Source: Phenylobacterium deserti (GTDB lineage Bacteria > Pseudomonadota > Alphaproteobacteria > Caulobacterales > Caulobacteraceae). From it: 57,473 bases of DNA. The translations under genes were made by a program, and so were the position numbers. This document shows positions 18,334-28,400 of the stretch, in pieces (positions within the stretch are counted from its first letter, which is position 1; the number at the start of each line of letters is the position of its first letter). The notes below the pieces were generated by a model. It had not been told where the DNA came from. It did no database searches and was given only the letters and a program-made list of their open reading frames with translations. The DNA is taken from the NCBI GenBank assembly GCA_945883235.1, contig CAMCXF010000017.1:1-57473 (forward strand), read 5' to 3'.

Positions 18334-20250
18334 TCAGTGCGGCAACGCGCTCTCGACCTCTTCCGGGTGAGCCCAATCGCTGTTGAGCAGGCGCCTGAGC
18401 TGGTCGCGCTCGCCCTTGAGCGTCATCAAGGTGGCGGCGTCCTGGTCGCGGGCGAGATCCTGGGCGGCGCCCTCGACCGCCCGTTCGAGGCTTTCAAGCT
18501 GCATCAACAGGTCGAAGGCCTGGCGCCAGAGATCGCGGGCGCGCTCTCCCGTTTCGGACATGAAGGGGGCGCTAAGGCCCGCGCGATTGGCGTCGCGCTC
18601 CAGCTTGATGAAGTCTTCGGGCACGAAGCCGCGTGTGTGGAGGTGGCGCAGCGCGGCGTCGGTTTCCAAGCTACTGGCCTCATAACGCAGGCTCACAAGT
18701 TCCTGAGCCAGGCGGTCCAGTTGTTCGTCGCCGAAACCGTGGGACCCGACCCGCTCGATGGACGCATCGATCACCCCGGGATCACGCACTGCCGCCATGG
18801 CAAGCGCCGCCGCCAGAGGTCGAGGGGCACGGCGAAGGCGTTCGGCGGCATCCTTGACCTCAGCTGTGGCACCGACCGCCGCAGCGTTGTTCTTGCGACG
18901 CTTGTCCCAGCCCGCGCGCGACATTTCGCGCGCGGCCGCGCCCACCGTGTAGACCGGCTGACGGGTGGGCCACAGCGCCTCGTAGCGGGCCAGCAGGTCC
19001 TCGCGATAGGCCCCCGCCAGATCACCATCTGCGATGGTCGCCGCCACCTTGCGCAGCCGCACCTTTAGCGCGGTCTTGCGCTCCGGCGTATCCAGCGGGT
19101 CGTCGCCGCGATGGAAGTTGAACAGCGCCTCGGCAAACGGCGTGGTGTTGGCCAGCTGGGCCTTCAGCACCAGCGCCCCCTGTTCGCGCAGCACCTCGTC
19201 GGGGTCCTTGCCGCCCTCGATGAACACAAACCGGAACGTCCGCCCAGGTTTCAGCAGCGGCAGCGCGCGTTCCAGCACCCGGTTGGCGGCCGCCTTGCCG
19301 GCGCGGTCACCGTCCAGGCAGATGGTCGGCTCCGGGTGATGGCGCCACAGCACATCCATCTGCTCTTCGCCCAGCGCCGTGCCCATGGCGGCCACCCCGG
19401 CAATCCCCGCTCGCTGGCAGGCGATGACGTCCATATAGCCCTCGACCACGACCAGCGGCGTGTCCTCGCCGGAGGGCGCGGCGGCCAGGATCTTGCGCGC
19501 CTCGGACAGGCCATAGAGCTGGTGGCCCTTGTGGAAGACCGGGGTCTCGGGCCCGTTCAGGTATTTGGCGCGGGCCTGGGGGTCCATGGCCCGACCACCG
19601 AACGACACCACCCGGCCGCGCGCATCCAGGATCGGAAAGATGATCCGGTCGCGGAACCTGTCGTAAGGGGCACCACCGTCCTCCGGCGCGATCAGCAGCC
19701 CGGCCTCCACCAGTTCGGCGGGCCGCGCGCCCTTGGTGACCAGATAGTCCTTCAGCGCCGTCCGCCCCGACGGCGAGAATCCCAAGCGGAACCGGGCCCA
19801 CTCCGTGTCGGGCAGGCCGCGTTTTTCCAGATAGGCGCGGGCCTCGCGGGCGGGGGGACGTTTCAGCTCGCCCTCGAACCATTTGGCCGCCAGTTCCAGC
19901 CACTCGGCCAGCCCCTGACGCACCTTTTCCTGCTCGGCGCCGCGCGGATCGACGGCGGGCAGCGGCACGCCCGCCTCCGCCGCCAGCCGCTCGACAGCCT
20001 CGGCGAAACTCAGCCGCTCGTTTTCCTGCAGGAAGGTGATCAGGTCGCCGGTCTTCCCCGACGAGAAATCGAAGAACTGGCCCTTTTCGTCGTTCACATA
20101 GAACGAGGGTGTCTTCTCCTTGTTGAACGGCGACAGGCCCACATACTCGCGGCCCTGCTTGCGCAGCTTCACGGTACGACCGATCACGTCGGACGGCCTC
20201 AGCCGCGACTTGATCTCTTCCAGGAACCGTTCGTCAAACCGACCGACCAT
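18334..20250 (-). CDS. dnaG: DNA primase DnaG
   Basis: Synthesises RNA primers at the replication fork. The 638-aa protein has all DnaG parts: an N-terminal zinc-ribbon-like fold (about 1-100), the RNA-polymerase core with RFRDRIIFPILDARGRVVSFGGR, a TOPRIM domain with VVVEGYMDVI (Glu270) and CLDGDRAGKAA (Asp313/Asp315), and a C-terminal helicase-binding region. The N-terminal ribbon reads LSPFN ... FFDFSSG, with Ser40, Asn43, Asp61 and Ser64 where E. coli-type DnaG has Cys, His, Cys and Cys. All four zinc ligands are gone. As far as I recall this is usual in several alphaproteobacterial lineages. rpoD does not follow here, although dnaG-rpoD linkage is common. Confidence 0.97.
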   Translation of the reverse strand: MVGRFDERFLEEIKSRLRPSDVIGRTVKLRKQGREYVGLSPFNKEKTPSFYVNDEKGQFFDFSSGKTGDLITFLQENERLSFAEAVERLAAEAGVPLPAVDPRGAEQEKVRQGLAEWLELAAKWFEGELKRPPAREARAYLEKRGLPDTEWARFRLGFSPSGRTALKDYLVTKGARPAELVEAGLLIAPEDGGAPYDRFRDRIIFPILDARGRVVSFGGRAMDPQARAKYLNGPETPVFHKGHQLYGLSEARKILAAAPSGEDTPLVVVEGYMDVIACQRAGIAGVAAMGTALGEEQMDVLWRHHPEPTICLDGDRAGKAAANRVLERALPLLKPGRTFRFVFIEGGKDPDEVLREQGALVLKAQLANTTPFAEALFNFHRGDDPLDTPERKTALKVRLRKVAATIADGDLAGAYREDLLARYEALWPTRQPVYTVGAAAREMSRAGWDKRRKNNAAAVGATAEVKDAAERLRRAPRPLAAALAMAAVRDPGVIDASIERVGSHGFGDEQLDRLAQELVSLRYEASSLETDAALRHLHTRGFVPEDFIKLERDANRAGLSAPFMSETGERARDLWRQAFDLLMQLESLERAVEGAAQDLARDQDAATLMTLKGERDQLRRLLNSDWAHPEEVESALPH

Positions 20251-20335
20251 TGCCCATCGCTAGCACAGAGCGGCTGCGCCTGCAGAGTTGAAACCACGGC
20301 TTCGTACATATCCACCTGCGGTCAAGATGCGGTTG

Positions 20336-21031
20336 CTAACTGCGTCCCCGCACCCACCCCGCCAATTCCGAAATGCTGCCCAGTTCCACAAACCTCTCAT
20401 GCTCGCCCGGCAGCTCCGCCACCTCGTGCGCCCATGTGACCGGATAGGGGACATAAGCACCCCAGCATCCTGCCTCCAGCGCCGGCAGGATATCGGAGCG
20501 CAGCGAGTTTCCGCACATCACGGCCTCCGTGGCACCCGTCCCATGGCGGTCGAACACGCGCCTATAGGTCGACGCGTCTTTCTCGCTGACAATCTCGACA
20601 GCGGCGAACAGGTCGCCCAGCCCGGAGGCAGCCAGTTTCTGTTCCTGGTGCAACAAGTCGCCCTTGGTGATCAGCACCAGCCGATAGTGCTCCGACAGTT
20701 CCGCCAGCGCCGCCTCGACACCAGGCAAGGGTTCAACCGGCTCCTGCAGCATTTCGCGTCCAGCAGCGAGGATGTCGGCGATCAGGCGTCCCGGGGGATT
20801 GTGACCGGTCAGTTCCATGGCCGTCTCGATCATGGACAGCGTGAAGCCCTTCACGCCATAGCCATATAGCCTGAGGTTTCGGGTCTCGACCTCCGCCAGT
20901 CTGGCATTAGTGGTCTCGGGGGGCGCGAACTCCGCCATCATGTCGCGTAACCGGTCCTGGGTCAGGCGAAAGATCGTCTCATTGTGCCAGAGGGTGTCGT
21001 CGGCATCGAGGCCGACCGTGGTGATAAGCAT
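20336..21031 (-). CDS. HAD-superfamily hydrolase
   Basis: 231-aa haloacid-dehalogenase-type phosphatase, starting at MLITTVGLDADDTLWHNE. Motif I is DADDT (nucleophile Asp in DADDTLW), motif II is LVLITKGD, the Lys of motif III is in the IVSEKDASTYRR segment, and motif IV is MCGNSLRSDILPALEAG. DADDTLWHN is characteristic of the phosphoglycolate-phosphatase/YjjG-like group. The substrate is unknown. The longer upstream frame (start 21067) has no ribosome-binding site and is not used. It follows DUF1272 by 39 bp on the same strand, so they may be co-transcribed. Confidence 0.9.
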   Translation of the reverse strand: MLITTVGLDADDTLWHNETIFRLTQDRLRDMMAEFAPPETTNARLAEVETRNLRLYGYGVKGFTLSMIETAMELTGHNPPGRLIADILAAGREMLQEPVEPLPGVEAALAELSEHYRLVLITKGDLLHQEQKLAASGLGDLFAAVEIVSEKDASTYRRVFDRHGTGATEAVMCGNSLRSDILPALEAGCWGAYVPYPVTWAHEVAELPGEHERFVELGSISELAGWVRGRS

Positions 21032-21070
21032 GGGAGCTGAATAGGCCCGTCGACCCCGCCCGTGCAATCG

Positions 21071-21313
21071 TCAGGCGCTGGCCTTATGAGCCTTGACGAC
21101 CCGCTTGGTCGAGGCCGGGAAGCGCGCCAATGCCCCGGCAGGCCGGATCGGACGGCACACGAAGTTTCCACCACAGTTCGGACATTCGCCGCCCAGGCGA
21201 TTGTCCACGCACTCAGCGCAGAAGGTGCACTCGAACGTGCAGATGCGGGCATCGGCACTATCCGCCGGCAGATCCCGGTCGCAGCATTCACAGTTGGGCC
21301 GAAGGTCGAGCAT
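21071..21313 (-). CDS. DUF1272 cysteine-rich zinc-binding protein
   Basis: 80-aa protein opening with MLDLRPNCECCDRDLP, the hallmark of DUF1272, and containing four more Cys pairs (CTFECTFCAECV, CPNCGG). Together these form a probable treble-clef/zinc-ribbon. Members are small cytoplasmic proteins of unknown role. The C-terminal basic tail (RFPASTKRVVKAHKASA) could contact nucleic acid, but that is speculation. Located between a DUF1330 gene and the HAD phosphatase on the same strand. Confidence 0.88.
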   Translation of the reverse strand: MLDLRPNCECCDRDLPADSADARICTFECTFCAECVDNRLGGECPNCGGNFVCRPIRPAGALARFPASTKRVVKAHKASA

Positions 21314-21375
21314 CCCGAGGTTATCAGCCAGACCTCGCCTCGCTGAAATGACATCTTTCCTTCGTTTACTGCCAG

Positions 21376-21807
21376 CTATTCGCCGAAACCCTCGCCAGGA
21401 TCGGAGATGCCCTCAAGACGCAGCAGCCGACTGTCGGCAACCCCGGCGGTCCGATGGCCCACCAGGACCCGGTACTCAGGATCGCGGACCATGGCGATAA
21501 ATGCCTCAGAGGTGGGATACTCGGCGATGAAAGCGATGTCCCAGACCTCAGAGCCGGGCCCGGTGACCATCACCTGCGGCTTGCCTGCCCAGATCTGCCT
21601 GCCTCCCAGCCGCTTGAAGATGTGCGCTGTCGTCCGGCCATAGGCGCGATAGGCATCCAGACCGGTCAGGTCCTTGCCATGGTCCGGGTGGCCCACAGGG
21701 TAGTCTGCCTTCGGCTTCAGCCTGACCAGATTGAGCATCTGGATCGGCTGATCCCGCGGCAGTGACTTGAAGAGTTCCCACGCATCGCGGTCCGGATCGA
21801 TGTACAT
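21376..21807 (-). CDS. DUF1330-family protein
   Basis: 143-aa dimeric alpha/beta-barrel (ferredoxin-like) protein. The phrases [25 protein letters not shown], and [25 protein letters not shown] ... [12 protein letters not shown] match DUF1330, whose members are small enzymes or ligand binders with poorly known substrates. AAGGGA lies six bases before ATG 21807. It is divergent from carA with about 98 bp between start codons. Confidence 0.88.
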   Translation of the reverse strand: MYIDPDRDAWELFKSLPRDQPIQMLNLVRLKPKADYPVGHPDHGKDLTGLDAYRAYGRTTAHIFKRLGGRQIWAGKPQVMVTGPGSEVWDIAFIAEYPTSEAFIAMVRDPEYRVLVGHRTAGVADSRLLRLEGISDPGEGFGE

Positions 21808-21905
21808 GCTGGTCCCTTAGGCTCTGCGGTCGGGGCAACCGCATTGACCCGACCGCCGCTTCTCACTACCAACGCCGCCGTTTGTCCAGCCTGAAGGAAT
21901 CCACC

Positions 21906-23087
21906 ATGAGCCGTGATCTGCTGCCTGGCGTCACCGGTGTTCTGGTGCTGGCCGACGGGACCGTCCTGCAGGGGTACGGGGTCGGCGCGGTCGGCGAAGC
22001 CTTGGGCGAGGTCTGTTTCAACACCGCCATGACTGGCTATCAGGAGATCCTGACAGACCCCTCCTACATGGCCCAGATCGTGGCCTTCACCTTCCCGCAC
22101 ATCGGCAATGTCGGCACCAATGTCGAGGATCTGGAACAGATGTCCGGCGCAGCCGAGACGGCTGCCCGGGGCGCAATCTTCCGCGACCTGCCGACGCCGC
22201 CGGCCAACTGGCGTTCGGACTGCGATCTGCCGACGTGGATGGCCCGGCGCGGCGTCGTGGGCCTGGCCGGGGTCGATACCCGGGCGCTGACCCGGGCAAT
22301 CCGCGAGCACGGCATGCCGCATGGCGTCATCGCCCACAGCCCGGACGGCGTGTTCGATCTGGACGCCCTGACCGCCAAGGCCAAAGCCTGGTCGGGGCTG
22401 GAGGGCTTGGATCTGGCCAAGGACGCCACCTGCCTGCAGCCGTTTGTCTACGATGAGGGTCTGTGGTCCTGGCCGGAGGGCTACGCCAAACCGCAAGCGC
22501 CGAAATACGAGGTGGTAGTCGTCGACTACGGGGTCAAACGCAACATCCTGCGCGCTCTGACTTCGGTCGGCGCGCGCGTCACGGTGGTGCCGGCCAACAC
22601 CACGGCCGAGACCATCCTGGCGCGCAAGCCCGATGGCGTGTTGTTGTCCAACGGCCCTGGCGACCCGGCCGCGACAGGTGTTTATTCGGTGCCGGAAATC
22701 CGCAAACTGGTGGCCAGTGGCAAGCCGGTGTTCGGCATCTGTCTGGGGCATCAGATGCTTGCACTGGCGCTTGGTGCCACGACGGTCAAGATGGACCAGG
22801 GCCATCACGGGGCAAACCATCCGGTCAAGGACCTGACCACCGGCAAGGTGGAAATCGTCTCCATGAACCACGGTTTCACGGTGGACCGCGAGAGCTTGCC
22901 CTCCGGTGTCGAAGAAACCCACGTGTCGCTGTTTGACGGGACCAATGCGGGCCTGGCGCTCAAGGGCCAGCCAGTCTTCAGCGTCCAGCACCACCCGGAA
23001 GCCTCACCCGGCCCGACTGACAGCCTCTACATCTTTGAACGCTTCACCGACCTGATGGACCGGGCGAAAGCGATGGAACCTGCATGA
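21906..23087 (+). CDS. carA: carbamoyl-phosphate synthase small subunit
   Basis: Glutamine amidotransferase subunit that delivers ammonia to CarB for carbamoyl phosphate, feeding pyrimidine and arginine synthesis. 393 aa from ATG 21906 (GAAGGAATC upstream). The N-terminal CPSase domain ([32 protein letters not shown]) is followed by a class I GATase domain with nucleophile Cys in [17 protein letters not shown] and the His-x-Glu pair in [14 protein letters not shown] near the end. Unlike the usual carAB arrangement, carB starts about 2.4 kb further on, after three genes on the opposite strand. Confidence 0.97.
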   Translation: MSRDLLPGVTGVLVLADGTVLQGYGVGAVGEALGEVCFNTAMTGYQEILTDPSYMAQIVAFTFPHIGNVGTNVEDLEQMSGAAETAARGAIFRDLPTPPANWRSDCDLPTWMARRGVVGLAGVDTRALTRAIREHGMPHGVIAHSPDGVFDLDALTAKAKAWSGLEGLDLAKDATCLQPFVYDEGLWSWPEGYAKPQAPKYEVVVVDYGVKRNILRALTSVGARVTVVPANTTAETILARKPDGVLLSNGPGDPAATGVYSVPEIRKLVASGKPVFGICLGHQMLALALGATTVKMDQGHHGANHPVKDLTTGKVEIVSMNHGFTVDRESLPSGVEETHVSLFDGTNAGLALKGQPVFSVQHHPEASPGPTDSLYIFERFTDLMDRAKAMEPA

Positions 23088-23090
23088 GGG

Positions 23091-23122
23091 AGACCCCTCC
23101 CCGCCAGGGCGGAGAGGGGTCT
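23091..23122 (+). terminator. strong hairpin terminator between carA and fasciclin gene
   Basis: AGACCCCTC (23091-23099) pairs with GAGGGGTCT (23114-23122) around an inner CCGCC/GGCGG stem. There is only a short T-poor tail, so it may act as a bidirectional terminator for the convergent carA and fasciclin genes (stops at 23087 and 23130). Confidence 0.65.
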
Positions 23123-23129
23123 TGATCGC

Positions 23130-23699
23130 TTACGGCATCAGCACCGTGTCGACGACGTGGATCACGCCGTTGGACTGGAAGACGTTGGCGATGGTCACCT
23201 TCGACATGCCGCCCTTGGCGTCAGTGAGATAGACCACACCGTTCTTGGTCGTGGCGGTCAGGGTTCCGCCCTGCACAGTCTTCAGCATGGCCTTGCCACC
23301 ACCGGCCTTGATCCTGGCCATGATGTCGGCGGCGGATACGCGCCCGGCAACCACGTGATAGGTCAGGATCGTCGTCAGCGTGCCCTTGTTATCGGGCTTG
23401 ACCAGGGTCTCGACCGTGCCGGCGGGCAGTTTGCCGAACGCCGCATTGGTCGGTGCGAACACCGTGAAGGGGCCGGGGCTGGACAGGGTCTCCACCAGAC
23501 CGGCAGCCTTTACGGCGGCTACCAGGGTGGTGTGATCCTTGGAGTTGACGGCGTTCTGGATGATGTTCTTCGACGGATACATAGCCGCGCCGCCAACCTG
23601 CACGGTCTTTTCACCGGCCATCCGGGCCGAGGCGATGCCCGAGACACCACCAGCAATCGCCAAGCCGAAAACTAAAGACGCAATAATATTACGGTTCAT
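23130..23699 (-). CDS. secreted fasciclin-domain (FAS1) protein
   Basis: 189-aa exported protein with a signal peptide (about 1-25, GIASA) and one FAS1 domain. H1 is seen in HTTLVAAVKAAGLVETLSSPGPFTVFAPTNAAFGKLPAGTVETL, and H2 in ILTYHVVAGRVSA with a final VIHVVDTVLMP. FAS1 domains mediate adhesion or bind small ligands outside the cell. ATG 23699 is chosen. ATG 23747, which has a better site (GGGAGG) and adds 16 mostly basic residues, is a real alternative. Placed behind an ECF sigma / RskA-like anti-sigma pair, it is the likely target, as MPT70 and MPT83 are for SigK in Mycobacterium. Confidence 0.92.
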   Translation of the reverse strand: MNRNIIASLVFGLAIAGGVSGIASARMAGEKTVQVGGAAMYPSKNIIQNAVNSKDHTTLVAAVKAAGLVETLSSPGPFTVFAPTNAAFGKLPAGTVETLVKPDNKGTLTTILTYHVVAGRVSAADIMARIKAGGGKAMLKTVQGGTLTATTKNGVVYLTDAKGGMSKVTIANVFQSNGVIHVVDTVLMP

Positions 23700-23767
23700 A
23701 GTATAGTAATTCCTGAGTTTACACCGCCTCAACTGGCGATGAAACATATACCTAACCTCCCGACATG

Positions 23768-23792
23768 AAGACGCATTTGCTTGGCATGCGTT
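23768..23792 (-). promoter_or_regulatory. candidate ECF-sigma promoter of fasciclin gene
   Basis: On the minus strand AAC, 16 bases, CGTC (within AAAAAC-N16-CGTCTT) precedes the fasciclin start by about 70-90 bp. AAC-N16-CGTC is a general shape of ECF-sigma promoters. TGCGTCTT also occurs upstream of the sigma gene itself, though there the AAC element is missing. Weak evidence, listed because the context predicts a site here. Confidence 0.3.
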
Positions 23793-23950
23793 TTTGCAGC
23801 ACCCATCGGCGAAATCGCTGCGGGCAAACCTGCCTAATTTCCGGTAAATTCCTGCTCGTGAATAACGCGAACCCTCCATACGCAATACGGCCACCGCCTC
23901 GATCGAGACGGGGGCCGCACCAAATGCGAAGAGTGTGGTCTGGCCTTGGC

Positions 23951-24679
23951 CTAGAGCCTGGACAACTCGCCCAGGCCGATGACGGGACCGCTGGGTCCGT
24001 CCGGGCTCTTCGAGCCACCTTCAGGTTCTATGGAGACCGCCAGCTTGGCGCCGACGGACATCTTGGCCATGACTTCCAGCGGCAGGGCGATGATCTTAGC
24101 CTTGCCGGGCTCGATCAGGCCCAGGGATTTCGGCTTGTCCTGCCCAGCGATCAGCCAGAGCTGGTTGACCTTGTCACGGTCAGCGCCCGCAGGCAGCAGC
24201 GAGGTGATGATCAACGCCTTGCGGTCCGGATCATAGGCAGCGACGAACAGCGGTTGAGGCTGGCCGCTGGTAGCGGTCAAGCTGGCGTTCAGCAACTGGC
24301 CGGGTGCCGGCGCCGGGGTTTGCACCACGACGGGCGGCTGGGTCACCTGAACCACGACGCCCGCAAGGCTGGCAGCGGCCAGCGCAAACCCGCCTACCGC
24401 AGAGTTCCGCCAGAAGCGGAGCTTGTTCATAACGGCGCTGTTGTCATTGGCCGGCAACATGGCCTCGATGCGGGTCCAGACGCCTTGCGGCGCAGGAACA
24501 GGTTCAATCGCATCCAGCATCGGAGCGAGGCGATGGCGCCAAGCTTCCACGTCGGCGGCAAACGCAGGCTCTTTGGCCATACGGGTCTCGGCTTCGGCAC
24601 GTTCGCGGGCGTCCAGCACACCCAGGGCGTGCTCGGCGGCGAAGGCTTCGGCTTCGGAGAGGTCCGGGGCTTCACTCAT
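23951..24679 (-). CDS. RskA-like membrane anti-sigma factor
   Basis: 242 aa, starting at ATG 24679, which overlaps the sigma-factor stop by 4 bp (ATGA). The cytoplasmic N-terminus (about 1-85: LSEAEAFAAEHALGVLDARERAEAETRMAKEPAF) is the anti-sigma domain without a zinc CxxC motif. One transmembrane helix follows at about 95-115 (SAVGGFALAAASLAGVVVQV). The extracytoplasmic part has the RskA C-terminal pattern (NQLWLIAGQDKPKSLGLIEPGKAKII ... MSVGAKLAVSIEPEGGS). It should hold the ECF sigma factor inactive until regulated proteolysis. The signal is unknown. Confidence 0.92.
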   Translation of the reverse strand: MSEAPDLSEAEAFAAEHALGVLDARERAEAETRMAKEPAFAADVEAWRHRLAPMLDAIEPVPAPQGVWTRIEAMLPANDNSAVMNKLRFWRNSAVGGFALAAASLAGVVVQVTQPPVVVQTPAPAPGQLLNASLTATSGQPQPLFVAAYDPDRKALIITSLLPAGADRDKVNQLWLIAGQDKPKSLGLIEPGKAKIIALPLEVMAKMSVGAKLAVSIEPEGGSKSPDGPSGPVIGLGELSRL

Positions 24680-25278
24680 GACTGGAGGCATCCTTTTAGT
24701 TTCGCCAGTCCCCGACGAATCCAACTCTTCACCGTCCCCAGGGGCGCATCCATGTTGCGCGCCAGGGTTTCGTACGTCACGCCCTCGAAGAAGGCGGTCC
24801 GGATCACCGTCTGGGTGCGGTCGTCAAGTTCCGACAGACACCCCTGCAGCTTGTTGCGGTCGTCCGCAGCCGACAGCAGCGTTTCCGCACTATCGGCTCC
24901 GTCCGGGATCTCGAGCCCATCAATCGTGCCGGCGTAGGCCAGCGGTCCACGGGCCCGAAGCCGGTCAATCGACCGGTTCCGGGCAATCGTGGACAACCAG
25001 GTCATCACACTGGCGCGGGTCACATCGAACCTGTCGGCCCGTCGCCAGATTGTGACAAAAACATCCTGCAAAACGTCCTCGCTCTCCTCGCGGTCCGAGA
25101 GGATACGCAGGCAAACGCCAAAAAGCTTCGATGAGGTGGCCTGGTACAATTGTCGCAGGGCCTCACGCTCACCGGAGGCGATCCGGGTCATGAGCGAGGA
25201 GAGGATTTCCGGGGTGGTGGCGGCGGTGGCCAAGGCGGTCCCTATGGTCGTGTCGCAACTTGGCGAACGTTGAATCAT
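24676..25278 (-). CDS. ECF-family RNA polymerase sigma factor (SigK-like)
   Basis: 200 aa, starting at MIQRSPSC (ATG 25278); the longer frame to 25515 runs into the carB leader and is not used. Sigma region 2 is LYQATSSKLFGVCLRILSDREESEDVLQDVFVTIWRRADRFD, and region 4 is LDDRTQTVIRTAFFEGVTYETLARNMDAPLGTVKSWIRRGLAKLKGCL. The GTVKSWIRRG helix contacts the -35 element. Encoded with an RskA-like partner, it fits the SigK/ECF19-type group. Likely targets are itself and the fasciclin gene. It is divergent from carB across a 178-bp gap. Confidence 0.93.
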   Translation of the reverse strand: MIQRSPSCDTTIGTALATAATTPEILSSLMTRIASGEREALRQLYQATSSKLFGVCLRILSDREESEDVLQDVFVTIWRRADRFDVTRASVMTWLSTIARNRSIDRLRARGPLAYAGTIDGLEIPDGADSAETLLSAADDRNKLQGCLSELDDRTQTVIRTAFFEGVTYETLARNMDAPLGTVKSWIRRGLAKLKGCLQS

Positions 25279-25456
25279 GAAGCTGCCCCGCTCCGGGCCA
25301 AGACGCAAGTACTCCCGTACGCAGGGCCCCGGAGCCCGCGCGTCTCGCGAGGGTGCTTGCGGAGTCAGGGCAGCCTCTCTAAACCGCCCGCTTAACCTGA
25401 AGTTCTGACCAAAGCGGCGACGCCACGCGTCCGCCGGTCCTTGCGCGCGAGACGAG

Positions 25457-28400
25457 ATGCCCAAACGTACCGATATCTCCTCGATCCTGATCATTGGCGC
25501 CGGCCCGATTGTCATCGGTCAGGCCTGTGAGTTCGACTACTCCGGCGTCCAGGCCTGCAAGGCCCTGCGTGCGGAGGGCTACCGGATCATTCTGGTCAAT
25601 TCGAACCCGGCCACGATTATGACTGATCCGGACGTCGCCGACGCCACCTACATCGAGCCGATCACGCCCGAGATGGTTGAACTGATCATAGCCAAGGAGC
25701 GCCCCGACGCTCTGTTGCCGACCATGGGCGGGCAGACCGCGCTGAACACCGCGCTGGCGCTGGAAGCCTCCGGTGCCCTGGCCCGCTACGGTGTCGAAAT
25801 GATCGGTGCCAACGCCGAGGTGATCGACAAGGCCGAGGACCGCCAGAAGTTCCGCAACGCCATGGACAAGATCGGTCTGGAAAGCCCGAAGTCCAAGGCC
25901 GCACATTCCATGGAAGAAGCCCTGGAGGGGCTGGAGTTCGTGGGCCTGCCGGCCATCGTGCGGCCGTCGTTCACGCTCGCCGGCACCGGTGGCGGCATCG
26001 CCTATAACCTCGAGGAATTCCGCGAGATCGTGAAGGGCGGCCTGGATATCTCGCCCACCACCGAGGTGCTGATCGAGGAAAGCGTGCTCGGCTGGAAAGA
26101 GTACGAGATGGAGGTGGTCCGCGACAAAGCCGACAACTGCATCATCGTCTGCTCCATCGAGAATATCGACCCGATGGGTGTGCACACCGGCGACAGCATC
26201 ACCGTCGCCCCGGCGCTGACCCTGACCGACAAGGAATACCAGTGGATGCGCCGCGCCTCGATCGCGGTGCTGCGCGAAATCGGGGTCGAGACCGGCGGGT
26301 CCAACGTGCAGTTCGCGGTCAACCCCGCCGACGGCCGCATGGTAGTGATCGAAATGAACCCGCGGGTGTCGCGCTCGTCAGCACTGGCGTCCAAGGCCAC
26401 GGGCTTCCCCATCGCCAAGGTCGCGGCGCGTCTTGCTGTCGGCTACACGCTGGACGAGCTGATGAACGACATCACCGGGGCGACCCCGGCCTCGTTCGAG
26501 CCCAGCATCGATTATGTGGTCACCAAGATCCCCCGCTTTGCGTTTGAGAAGTATCCGGGCGCGGAGCCTTACCTTACCACCTCGATGAAGTCGGTGGGCG
26601 AGGTGATGGCCATCGGCCGCACGTTTGCCGAGAGCCTGCAGAAGGCCCTGCGCGGCCTGGAAACCGGCCTCACCGGGCTGGACGAAATGCTCATCCCAGG
26701 CGCGGATGATCCCGAGACGGGGCGCGCAGCGATCCTGAGAGCTCTGGCAACGCCGACCCCCGACCGGCTCCTGGTGATCGCCCAGGCGTTCCGGGCCGGG
26801 CTGTCCTGCGAGGACATCGGGGCGGCGTGTTCCTATGAGCCCTGGTTCCTGCGCCAGATCGAAACCCTCGTGCAGGAAGAGGCCCGGGTTCGCACCCAGG
26901 GCCTGCCTACCGACGCCCAGGGCTTCCGCAAGCTGAAAGCACAGGGGTTCTCCGACGCCCGCCTGGCCAAGCTGACCCACTCGACCGAAACCGAAACACG
27001 GGCCCAGCGGCGTGCACTGGGCGTGCGGCCGGTGTTCAAGCGGATCGACACCTGCGCTGGCGAGTTCCGCGCGGAAACGCCTTACATGTATTCAACCTAC
27101 GAGACCGGCGCGCTGGGCCAGGTTCCGGAATGCGAAAGCGATCCGTCGGACCGGAAGAAGGCGATCATTCTGGGCGGTGGGCCCAACCGGATCGGTCAAG
27201 GCATCGAGTTCGACTATTGCTGCTGCCACGCCGCCTTTGCGCTGGAGGAGATCGGCGTCGAGTCGATCATGGTGAACTGCAATCCCGAGACGGTTTCCAC
27301 CGACTATGACACCTCCGATCGCCTCTATTTCGAGCCGCTGACCGCCGAGGACGTGCTGGAGTTGATCGACGTCGAGCAGTCGAAAGGAACGCTGCTGGGC
27401 GTGATCGTGCAGTTCGGCGGCCAGACGCCGCTGAAGCTGGCGCAGCCGCTGGAAGACGCCGGCATCCCGATCCTCGGCACCTCGCCAGACGCCATAGACC
27501 TTGCCGAGGACCGCGAGCGGTTCCAGCAGCTGCTCCACCGCCTCAACATCGCCCAGCCGATCAACGCCATCGCCCGCAGCCGCGACGAGGCCTTCGCCGG
27601 GGCCCACAAGGTCGGCTACCCGGTCGTGATCCGCCCGTCCTATGTGCTGGGCGGCCGGGCCATGGAGATCGTCCGCGATGATGAACAGCTGGAGCGCTAC
27701 ATCACCACCGCCGTGCAGGTGTCGGGCGACAGCCCCGTCCTGATCGACCAGTACCTGAGCCGCGCCACCGAGGTGGATGTGGACGCCCTGTGCGATGACA
27801 CCGGCGCGGTGTTCGTGGCCGGTGTGCTGGAGCACATCGAAGAGGCCGGCGTGCATTCCGGTGACAGCGCCTGTTCGATGCCGCCCTTCTCGCTGAAAGC
27901 CGAGACGATCGACGAGCTCAAGCGCCAGACTCGGGAAATGGCCCGCGCGCTGAAAGTGCGCGGCCTGATGAACGTCCAGTTCGCCATCGAGGAGCCCCAC
28001 AGCGACGCGCCCAGGATCTACGTGCTGGAGGTGAACCCCCGCGCCAGCCGCACGGTACCGTTCGTGGCCAAGACCATTGGCCGGCCCGTGGCCGCCATCG
28101 CCGCCAAGCTGATGGCCGGCAAGCCGCTGTCTGACTTCAACCTGGTCGACAAGCCCTACGACCACATCGCCGTGAAGGAAGCCGTCTTCCCGTTCGCCCG
28201 GTTTGCCGGCGTCGACACGATCCTGGGCCCGGAGATGCGTTCGACCGGCGAGGTCATGGGCCTGGACTGGATCCGCGAGGGCGAGAGCTCGTCGGCCCCG
28301 GCGTTCGCCCGCGCCTTCGCCAAGGCCCAGCTCGGCGGCGGCACACGGTTGCCGCAGAAGGGCTGCCTGTTCGTCTCGGTCCGCGACGATGACAAGGCCT

